A stretch of 64,000 nucleotides of DNA, from NCBI RefSeq assembly GCF_016807805.1, contig NZ_CP063362.1, forward strand, positions 1,612,001 to 1,676,000. Reading direction: 5' to 3'. The notes under the pieces were generated by a model. That model made no database searches, was not told the origin of the DNA, and worked only from the letters and a program-made list of their open reading frames with translations. The translations under genes were made by a program, and so were the position numbers. The DNA comes from Xanthobacter dioxanivorans. Lineage in GTDB: Bacteria; Pseudomonadota; Alphaproteobacteria; Rhizobiales; Xanthobacteraceae. Numbering within the stretch: position 1 is the first letter of the stretch; each line of letters begins with the position of its first letter. This document shows positions 40,232-46,946 of this stretch, piece by piece.

Positions 40232-42178
40232 TCAGTGCCGGTCGGCCACCTTCAGCGGCATGCGCAGCATCTGCTCGGCCGTGGGCAGGTTCTGCCGGGG
40301 GGCGATGTTGAGCAAGGGGGCGATGCGCTCGACGATCTTGCCGGCCGTGGGCGCCGCGTTCCAGCCGGACGTGGCGAAGCCGTAGGTTTCCGACGTGGCC
40401 TTCGGCTCGTCCAGCATGACCAGGACGAGGTAGCGCGGCCTGTCCATGGGGAACACCGCGGTGAAGGAGGTCAGGAGCTTGTTCTTGGCGTAGCGCCCGT
40501 TCACCACCTTCTCGGCGGTGCCGGTCTTGCCGCCGACCATATAGCCGGGAACCTCCGCCTTGGTGGCGGTGCCCTTCTCGGCATTGAGGCGCATGATGTA
40601 GCGCATCTTGTCCGAGGTCTCCGGCTTCAGCACCCGCACCGCCACCTTCTGCGCCTCCTCCGGGCTGCGCTTCAAGAAGGTGGGCGGGATGAGGAAGCCG
40701 CCGTTCATCATGGAGTTCACCGCCATCACCGCCTGCAGCGGGGCGACGGAGAGGCCGTGGCCGAAGGCGATGGTGGCGGAGTTCAGCTCGCCCCAGCGCT
40801 TAGGCACGATGGGCTCGGAGCTTTCCGGCAGCTCGGTGCGCAGCCGGTCGAGCTGGCCCATCTTCTTGAGGAACTGCTTGTGCGCCTCCACGCCGAGCGA
40901 GAGCACCATCTTCGCCGTGCCCACGTTGGACGAGACGAGGAAGATCTCCGGCACCGTCAGCACCCGGTTCTCCGCGTGGTAGTCGGAAATCTTGAAGCGG
41001 CCGAAATGCAGCGCGCCGCGGGCGTCGAACGAGGAGCTGAGGCCGATCTTGCCGGAATCCAGCGCCATGGCGAAGGACAGGGCCTTGAAGGTGGAGCCCA
41101 TCTCGTAGACGCCGGTGGTGAGGCGGTTGAGATAGGCGTCGTCGGTGGGGTTTCCGGACACGTTGGGGTCGAAGTCCGGGAGCGAGACCATGGAGACGAT
41201 CTCGCCGGTGTTCACCTCCGTCACCACGGCCATGGCGTGGAGGGCGGAGAACTTGTTCTTGGCCCGCAGCAGCTCGTCGCGCACCGCGTGCTGCACGCGC
41301 ATGTCCATGGACAGCTGGACCGGCGCCTGCTGGAGGTCGGTGGCGAAGCCGGCGAGGTGGAGCTCGGCGAGGCCGCGCCCGTCGATCCATTTCTCGAGGC
41401 CGGAAATCCCCTGGTTGTCCACGTTCACGCCGCCGATGACGTGGGAGAGGATGGGCCCGTCCGGGTAGATGCGGCGGTTCTCCTTCAGGAAGCCGATGCC
41501 GGGGATGCCGAGCCGGTGGATGGCGCGCATCTGGGACGGGGTGATCTCGCGCTTGAGCCAGGCGAAGCCCTTGCCGGAGTTCAGCCGGGCGCGCGCCTCG
41601 GCCACGTTCAGGTCGGGCAGCACCTTGAGCAGGCCCTCCAGCGCCTCGTCGGGATCGATGAGGCGCTTGGGCTCGGCGAACAAGGATGGCGACTTCACGT
41701 CGATGGCGACGATGTCGCCGTTGCGGTCGATCACGTCCGGGCGGGCGGAGGACACCGCGTCCGAGCCACGCCCGCGCGTTGCGCCGGGGTCGGAGGTGAA
41801 GGCGAGGTGGGCGAGCTGCGCGCCGATGGCGACGAACACGGCGCAGAAGGCCGCCATGATCAGCTTGATTCGCCCGCGCGCCACCGTCTCGGCGTCGCCG
41901 CGGCCGATGCCGAGCAGGCCGCGCACCATGTGCCGGCAGCCGCGATATGCGGCTCGGGCCGCCAGGACGGTGATCGCCTGCGCGACGCGCCCGGCGAAGA
42001 GGAGGGTGCGGCCGAGGCCGCTCGCGGTGGCGCGGCTGCCCGACGCGATGGAACGCCCGCCGGCGGCGAGCAGATCGGCGGACATGGCGTCGAGGCGCGC
42101 GACCACGGGGCCGGCGGCGGTGGCGGCCCGCGCGGCGAAGCCGGAGAGACGGGCGGAAAGGGATGTCTTCTCGACCAT
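40232..42178 (-). CDS. ftsI: Septal peptidoglycan transpeptidase FtsI (PBP3)
   Basis: Class B penicillin-binding protein of the division septum. ATG 42178 (MVEKTSLSARL), ten bases after the expected ftsL stop, gives 648 residues. One membrane helix (IKLIMAAFCAVFVAIGAQLA) follows an unusually long cytoplasmic tail of about 110 residues. The transpeptidase motifs are complete: Ser362-xx-Lys365 in GSTFKALS, SSN in VSSNVGTAKM and KTG in GGKTGTAEKV. The same frame stays open upstream through most of ftsL, so an 854-residue FtsL-FtsI reading is possible on paper; the ftsL frameshift explains this better than a fusion. Confidence 0.95.
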   Translation of the reverse strand: MVEKTSLSARLSGFAARAATAAGPVVARLDAMSADLLAAGGRSIASGSRATASGLGRTLLFAGRVAQAITVLAARAAYRGCRHMVRGLLGIGRGDAETVARGRIKLIMAAFCAVFVAIGAQLAHLAFTSDPGATRGRGSDAVSSARPDVIDRNGDIVAIDVKSPSLFAEPKRLIDPDEALEGLLKVLPDLNVAEARARLNSGKGFAWLKREITPSQMRAIHRLGIPGIGFLKENRRIYPDGPILSHVIGGVNVDNQGISGLEKWIDGRGLAELHLAGFATDLQQAPVQLSMDMRVQHAVRDELLRAKNKFSALHAMAVVTEVNTGEIVSMVSLPDFDPNVSGNPTDDAYLNRLTTGVYEMGSTFKALSFAMALDSGKIGLSSSFDARGALHFGRFKISDYHAENRVLTVPEIFLVSSNVGTAKMVLSLGVEAHKQFLKKMGQLDRLRTELPESSEPIVPKRWGELNSATIAFGHGLSVAPLQAVMAVNSMMNGGFLIPPTFLKRSPEEAQKVAVRVLKPETSDKMRYIMRLNAEKGTATKAEVPGYMVGGKTGTAEKVVNGRYAKNKLLTSFTAVFPMDRPRYLVLVMLDEPKATSETYGFATSGWNAAPTAGKIVERIAPLLNIAPRQNLPTAEQMLRMPLKVADRH

Positions 42179-42188
42179 GGCGACCTCG

Positions 42189-42796
42189 TCAGCGGAAACC
42201 GGACAGGAAGCCGGGGGGCAGCAGACGCTCCAGGGGATTGGTGGATTCGGGCTGGGGCGCCGGGGCCGCGGCGGGCGGAGCGGCGGGGGCCGGCTGGACC
42301 ACCGGCGCGGGACGCGGCGCCTGCGGCCGGGGTGCCGCCGCCGCGCTCGCGGACGGCTTCGGCGGGGTGGCGGGCCTGAGCGCGGAGGTCGCGGGCACGG
42401 TGGCGCCCCCGAGCTGGTGGGCGCGGTCGGCGAGGCTGCCGGCTTGCCGGTGGAGGAGGTGACGAGCGGGGCGTCCACCAGGGCCTCGATCATGCCGCCG
42501 ATGCCGTCCGAGTTGCCGCCCGGCTTCTCGGGCAGGTCGTCGAGGCTGGAGATGGAATCCACGTCGAGGCGCTTCATGTCGAGGTGCCGCTCGGCGAGCC
42601 CCTGGATGTAGACGGGCGAGGTGCGGCGCGCCCACTCGGCCTTCATGAGGGACATGGCATCGCGCTCCTTGCGGATGCCGGCGCGCAGGGTGGCCAGGCG
42701 CTCGGCTTCGGCGGTGGAGGCGTATTTCAGCTGGTAGACCACCGCGGCGGTCACCAGCAGCGCGACGATCATCACGACGTTGGCGACACGAAACAT
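42189..42796 (-). CDS. ftsL: Cell division protein FtsL, with an apparent frameshift
   Basis: Bitopic division protein. One N-terminal helix (VANVVMIVALLVTAAVVYQL) is followed by a coiled-coil region (STAEAERLATLRAGIRKERD) and AERHLDMKRLDVDSISSLDDLP. The first ~127 codons are in the ftsI frame. The Ala/Pro-rich remainder, ending PLERLLPPGFLSGF and a TGA at 42189, is in another frame. Adding one G to the five-G run at 42406-42410 joins them (SSGGATVPATS) and gives 202 residues. The shift has the same kind and sign as that in ftsK. It starts five bases after rsmH. Confidence 0.85.
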
Positions 42797-42801
42797 CTGT
42801 C

Positions 42802-43839
42802 CTAGCGTCTCCGCCCGTGGCGTTGCGGTGGTGGGGCGGGAAGAAGCCCCATCAGGTCACCGCCCGGATGCGCCGGGGCCTCCGTGCGCTCGGCCGCGCG
42901 AAGCTTCGCGGACCTTGCACGCGGATTTCCTGCCACTTCGTCGGGGCCGGCTTCCACCGCACCCTTCGCCACGAGGCGGAAGGAGGGCTCCGGCCCTTCC
43001 GCTTGCGGCATGTGGCGCGAGGCGGATGGTGCCTTTGCCCGGTGTGACAGAAAAGTCTTAACGATCCTGTCCTCGAGGGAATGGAAGGTGACCACCACCA
43101 GCCGTCCCCCCGGGGCCAGCGCCCGCTCGGCGGCCGCCAGCGCCCGTACCAGCTCGTCCAGCTCCTCGTTCACCGCGATGCGCAGGGCCTGAAACGTGCG
43201 GGTGGCGGGATGGATCTCGCCGGGCTTGGCCCAGACGACGCGCGACACGATCTCGGCCAATTGCGCGGTGCGGGTGATGGGCGCCTCGGCCCGCGCCTTC
43301 ACGATGGCCTTGGCGATGGCGCGCGATTGCCGCTCTTCCCCCAGCGACCAGATGACATGGGCGAGGCTGACCTCGTCGAGCTCGGCCACCAGGTCGGCGG
43401 CGGAGGGGCCGGCATCGCCCATGCGCATGTCGAGGGGGCCGTCGCGGCGGAAGGAGAAGCCGCGCTCCGCCTCGTCGAGCTGCATGGAGGAGACGCCGAT
43501 GTCGAGGACCACGCCGTCGAGGGGGCCGAAGTTCGCCTCTTCGGCCAGCGCGTCGAGCCGGGAGAAGCGGTCCTGGGCGAGGACGAGGCGGCCGGCGGAC
43601 GCGGCGACGAGGCCCTGTCCCGCCGCGATGGCGGTGGGGTCGCGGTCGATGGCGAGCACGCGGCAGTCGGCGGCGGCGAGGATCGCCCGCGTGTAGCCTC
43701 CCGCGCCGAAGGTGCCGTCCACGTAGCGGCCGGCGTCCTTCGGCGCGAGATGCGCGAGGACTTCGGCGAGCATCACGGGCAGATGACGGGCCGGTCCGCC
43801 AGCGGCGTCGGCAGGGCCCACGCCGTGGCCCGTCGTCAT
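42802..43839 (-). CDS. rsmH: 16S rRNA (cytosine1402-N4)-methyltransferase RsmH (MraW)
   Basis: 345 residues. Motifs are [13 protein letters not shown], the SAM loop [42 protein letters not shown] and [13 protein letters not shown]. The start ATG 43839 overlaps the mraZ stop by four bases. The C-terminus ends in a Pro/Arg-rich tail ([12 protein letters not shown]). Confidence 0.96.
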   Translation of the reverse strand: MTTGHGVGPADAAGGPARHLPVMLAEVLAHLAPKDAGRYVDGTFGAGGYTRAILAAADCRVLAIDRDPTAIAAGQGLVAASAGRLVLAQDRFSRLDALAEEANFGPLDGVVLDIGVSSMQLDEAERGFSFRRDGPLDMRMGDAGPSAADLVAELDEVSLAHVIWSLGEERQSRAIAKAIVKARAEAPITRTAQLAEIVSRVVWAKPGEIHPATRTFQALRIAVNEELDELVRALAAAERALAPGGRLVVVTFHSLEDRIVKTFLSHRAKAPSASRHMPQAEGPEPSFRLVAKGAVEAGPDEVAGNPRARSAKLRAAERTEAPAHPGGDLMGLLPAPPPQRHGRRR

Positions 43840-44309
43840 GCCCCGGTGCTCCCCGGGTCCTGCGCTTGGGAGCCGATGGCCCGGCGCAGCTCGCGCACCC
43901 TTCGGGTGGCCTCCGCGAGATGCGCCTTTAGCCGCTCCGGTTCCCAGATCCGGAACTTGTGCCCGAGCCCCACGAAGGCCACCTCGCCGGCGACCCCCGC
44001 GTGGGACTTGAGGGTTTCGGTCAGCACCACCCGGCCTTCCGGGTCGATGCGCAGGGTCTCGCTGGTGCCGTAGAGGGCGGCGGCCAGCTCCTCGCGCGCC
44101 TCCGAATAAGGCGGATAGCGCCCGATCAGGGCGTCGATCTCGCCGATGAGCCGGTTTCCGCCCGCATCCAGCGCGGGCTCGGCAAGGCTCGGATGGCAAT
44201 AGAGGCCGTCCGCGCCGTCCTTGGCCAGCACCGTGCGGTAGGGCGCGGGGATGGAGACCCGGCCCTTGGCGTCGAGGCGCATCGTGTAGGTGGACACGAA
44301 GCGGTCCAT
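43836..44309 (-). CDS. mraZ: MraZ, transcriptional regulator of the division/cell wall cluster
   Basis: A 157-residue protein with two SpoVT-AbrB-like domains; the first has [19 protein letters not shown], the second the [12 protein letters not shown] repeat of the same fold. It binds TGGG repeats upstream of its own gene and represses the cluster in E. coli. Four TGGG repeats are present 80-115 bases upstream here (separate entry). It is first in the minus-strand order mraZ-rsmH-ftsL-ftsI-murE-murF-mraY. Confidence 0.95.
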   Translation of the reverse strand: MDRFVSTYTMRLDAKGRVSIPAPYRTVLAKDGADGLYCHPSLAEPALDAGGNRLIGEIDALIGRYPPYSEAREELAAALYGTSETLRIDPEGRVVLTETLKSHAGVAGEVAFVGLGHKFRIWEPERLKAHLAEATRRVRELRRAIGSQAQDPGSTGA

Positions 44310-44388
44310 GGCGCCCGGGTGCCCCTTCTTGCGGCGGCCGGCCTCTCGGTACCGTCCGCGCGACGGCGAGAGCCGTCCAACGTGTTCT

Positions 44389-44428
44389 TGGGTGATAATG
44401 GGCTAACATGGGATCTGATGGGCGTCAA
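44389..44428 (-). promoter_or_regulatory. MraZ operator: four TGGG repeats at 10-bp spacing over the mraZ promoter
   Basis: On the plus strand TGGG occurs at 44389, 44399, 44409 and 44419, exactly one helical turn apart, as known for MraZ sites. On the minus strand a possible -35 (TTGACG, 44423-44428) abuts the array, with the -10 within it, so MraZ binding should block RNA polymerase. The repeats read on the strand opposite to mraZ. Confidence 0.7.
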
Positions 44429-44456
44429 CGGAACGACGGTGAGTGACCGTGTCCCG

Positions 44457-44547
44457 GTTTGAAAACACGGGTCTCGCCTTCCACTGCGCCGGAGACCCCT
44501 CTCCCGCCTGCCGGGGGAAGGGGCGCGGCACAGCGCCGTTTTCAAAC
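44457..44547. repeat. Element bounded by GTTTGAAAAC inverted repeats
   Basis: Perfect 10-base terminal inverted repeats enclose about 70 GC-rich bases, including a CCCCTCTCCCGC...GGGGGAAGGGG partial hairpin of the type scattered in intergenic regions of related genomes. The function is unknown. Confidence 0.35.
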
Positions 44548-44556
44548 TGAGACCCC

Positions 44557-44604
44557 CCCACGGGGCAGCGGCGTGCGCAGAGCCCCCCGCCGCTGCCCCG
44601 TGGG
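44557..44604 (+). terminator. Perfect 16-bp stem-loop upstream of the cyclase gene
   Basis: CCCACGGGGCAGCGGC (44557-44572) is fully complementary to 44589-44604, with a 16-base loop. It has no U-run, so it may be a structural repeat rather than a terminator. Confidence 0.35.
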
Positions 44605-44690
44605 CAGGCGCCCGGCCGGGACGGACCGCCTTTTCCCCTTTCCCCGAAACGCGCTAGGCTCGCGCGCTCACAACGGAATCCGCCCGCCAC

Positions 44691-46883
44691 ATGTGGTCCC
44701 GCCTCTACTGGCTCGCCGTGGGCGGCCCGCTCGCCGCCGGCCTCGTCCTTATGGGCGCCGATCCCGGCCCCCTGGCCGATGCGCGTAACGGCCTGTTCGA
44801 TCTCTACCAGCGCGCCGCGCCGCGCCCCTATGATCCGGATCTTCCGGTGCGCATCGTTGACGTGGACGAGGCCTCGCTGGCCCGCATCGGCCAGTGGCCA
44901 TGGCCGCGCGCCACCATCGCGGCGCTGCTCGACCGCCTCGCCGGCCTTGGAGCGGGCGCCATCGCCTTCGACATGGTCTTCTCCGAGCCAGACCGCCTCG
45001 ACCCCGTCGCGGTGGCCGCCCTCCTGCCCGAGGAGGTCCGCGCGCCGGTGGTGGCCGCCCTGGTCGGCCGGGAGGGGAACGACGCGCGCTTCGCCGGGGT
45101 GCTGGCCGCCAGCCCCTCGGTCCTCGGCGCGGTGCTGACCGACGCCCAAACAGGGACCAAGGCCGGCGGGGCCTATCCGGCCAAATGGGGCCTCGCCAGC
45201 GCCGGCGACGATCCCCTCGCCTTCGTGCCGCGCTTTTCCGGAGCCGTCGCGCCGCTGCCGGTGCTGGCCGAGGCGGCCAAGGGCATCGGTGCGCTCAACT
45301 GGCTGCCGGACCGCGACCAGGTGGTGCGTCGGGTGCCGCTGCTGCTCGGCCTCGAAGGCAAGCTCGTGCCGGGCCTCGGGGCCGAGGCGCTGCGGGTGGC
45401 GCAGGGGGCGTCCACCTATGTGGTGCGGGCCTCCAATGCCAGCGGCGACGCCGGCTTCGGCACCAGATCGGGCATCACCGCTGTGAAGATCGGCGCCCTC
45501 GACGTGCCCACCGACGCCATGGGGGAGGTGCGGGTGCGCTTTTCTCCCACCGATCCGCGGCGCTTCCTGTCCGCCGCCGCCGTGCTCGACGGCACGGTGG
45601 CGCGCGATGAGGTGGAAGGCCGCATCATCCTGGTGGGCACCAGCGCCGCCGGGCTCATGGACACGCGGGCGACGCCCCTCGATGCGGCGGTGGCGGGGGT
45701 GGAGATCCAGGCCCAGCTCATCGAGCACGTGATCACCGGCGCCGGTCTCGCCCGGCCGGACTGGGCGCGCGGGGCGGAGATGGTGCTCACCGCCGTGCTC
45801 GGCGTCCTCCTCGCTCTGGTGCTGCCGCGGGTTTCGGCGGTGACGGCGGGGCTCGCCGGCGTGCTGGTGCTGGCGGCGCTGGGGGCCGGCGCCTGGTTCG
45901 CCTTCACCCGGCTCGACCTGCTGCTCGACCCCATGGGGCCCGGCGCGGCGGTGCTGGGAGTCTATCTCCTCGGCGTGCTGGCGCTTTATCGCGACGAGCA
46001 GCAGCAGAAGAAGTGGGTGCGCTCGGTGTTCGGCCGCTTCGTATCGCCCAAGGTGGTGGAGCGCCTCGCGGAAAATCCCGAGCGCCTCGTCCTCGGCGGC
46101 GAGACGCGGGAGATCACCATCCTGTTCTGCGACCTGCGCGACTTCACCTCCCTGTCGGAGACCATGGACGCCCAGGCCCTCACCCGCTTCATGAACGCCT
46201 ACCTCACCCCCATGACCGAGGTGGTGCTGAGCCACGGGGGGACCATCGACAAATATATCGGCGACGCCATCATGGCCTTCTGGAATGCGCCGATGGACGA
46301 TCCCCACCACGCCCGCAACGCCGCCGCCTGCGCGCTGGCCATGTCCCGGCGGCTCGACGCCCTGAACGAGGACTGGCGCCGCGCGGCGGAGGCGGCCGGC
46401 CGGCCCTATGCCCCGGTGCGCTGCGGCATCGGTCTCGCCACCGGGCCGTGCTGCGTGGGCAATCTGGGTTCCGATCAGCGGCTCGAATACTCCTGCCTCG
46501 GCGACGACGTGAACCTCGCCTCACGCATCGAGGGGGCGACGAAATCCATGCGCGTGGACATCCTCGTCTCCGAGGCGACCCGCGACGCGGCCGCCGGCCT
46601 CGCCTTCATCGAGGCGGACATGCTGATGCTGAAGGGCAAGTCGCGGGCGAGCCAGCTCCACCTTCTCGCCGGCGACGCCGCCTTCGCCATCTCCGACGAC
46701 TTCGCGGCGCTGGCGCGCGACCATGCCGCGCTCATGTCGGCCTACGGCGCCGGTGACTTCGCGGCCGCCGGCGCGCTGGCGGCGGCGCTGGAGCACAACT
46801 GCCCGCCGCGCCTCTCCCGCTTCTATGCCCTTTATGCCGAGCGCAGCCGCGAGGGCCGCGAGGTGCCCTCGGCAAGTGCCTGA
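44691..46883 (+). CDS. CHASE2-domain class III adenylate cyclase
   Basis: A 730-residue membrane sensor cyclase. One helix near the N-terminus (LYWLAVGGPLAAGLVLMG) is followed by an extracytoplasmic CHASE2 domain (about residues 30-345; VRIVDVDEASLARIGQWPWP, GRIILVGTSAAGLMDTRATP). Three helices (about 360-430) and a cytoplasmic cyclase domain follow. Both metal aspartates (Asp481 in FCDLRDFTSL, Asp525 in YIGDAIMAFW), the purine-selecting Lys521 and Asp606, and the transition-state Asn608/Arg612 (DVNLASRIEG) are present, so it should be an active adenylate cyclase. It lies 63 bases before the ABC gene and ~2.8 kb before a cyclic-nucleotide-binding gene on the same strand, suggesting a shared cAMP circuit. 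Confidence 0.92.
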   Translation: MWSRLYWLAVGGPLAAGLVLMGADPGPLADARNGLFDLYQRAAPRPYDPDLPVRIVDVDEASLARIGQWPWPRATIAALLDRLAGLGAGAIAFDMVFSEPDRLDPVAVAALLPEEVRAPVVAALVGREGNDARFAGVLAASPSVLGAVLTDAQTGTKAGGAYPAKWGLASAGDDPLAFVPRFSGAVAPLPVLAEAAKGIGALNWLPDRDQVVRRVPLLLGLEGKLVPGLGAEALRVAQGASTYVVRASNASGDAGFGTRSGITAVKIGALDVPTDAMGEVRVRFSPTDPRRFLSAAAVLDGTVARDEVEGRIILVGTSAAGLMDTRATPLDAAVAGVEIQAQLIEHVITGAGLARPDWARGAEMVLTAVLGVLLALVLPRVSAVTAGLAGVLVLAALGAGAWFAFTRLDLLLDPMGPGAAVLGVYLLGVLALYRDEQQQKKWVRSVFGRFVSPKVVERLAENPERLVLGGETREITILFCDLRDFTSLSETMDAQALTRFMNAYLTPMTEVVLSHGGTIDKYIGDAIMAFWNAPMDDPHHARNAAACALAMSRRLDALNEDWRRAAEAAGRPYAPVRCGIGLATGPCCVGNLGSDQRLEYSCLGDDVNLASRIEGATKSMRVDILVSEATRDAAAGLAFIEADMLMLKGKSRASQLHLLAGDAAFAISDDFAALARDHAALMSAYGAGDFAAAGALAAALEHNCPPRLSRFYALYAERSREGREVPSASA

Positions 46884-46946
46884 GATCCATGCGTTTGACG
46901 CGGTTTTGCGCTTGCCAACCGGGAGCGTCCCCAGCAAGAAGGTTGC

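Larger units (their letters stand above)
44310..44690. other. 381-base divergent region between mraZ and the cyclase gene
   Basis: It holds the MraZ operator/promoter; an inverted repeat GTTTGAAAAC (44457-44466) / GTTTTCAAAC (44538-44547) bounding an ~91-base element; and a 16-bp perfect hairpin (44557-44572 with 44589-44604). The plus-strand promoter of the cyclase cassette must lie in the last ~100 bases; none is obvious. Confidence 0.5.
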
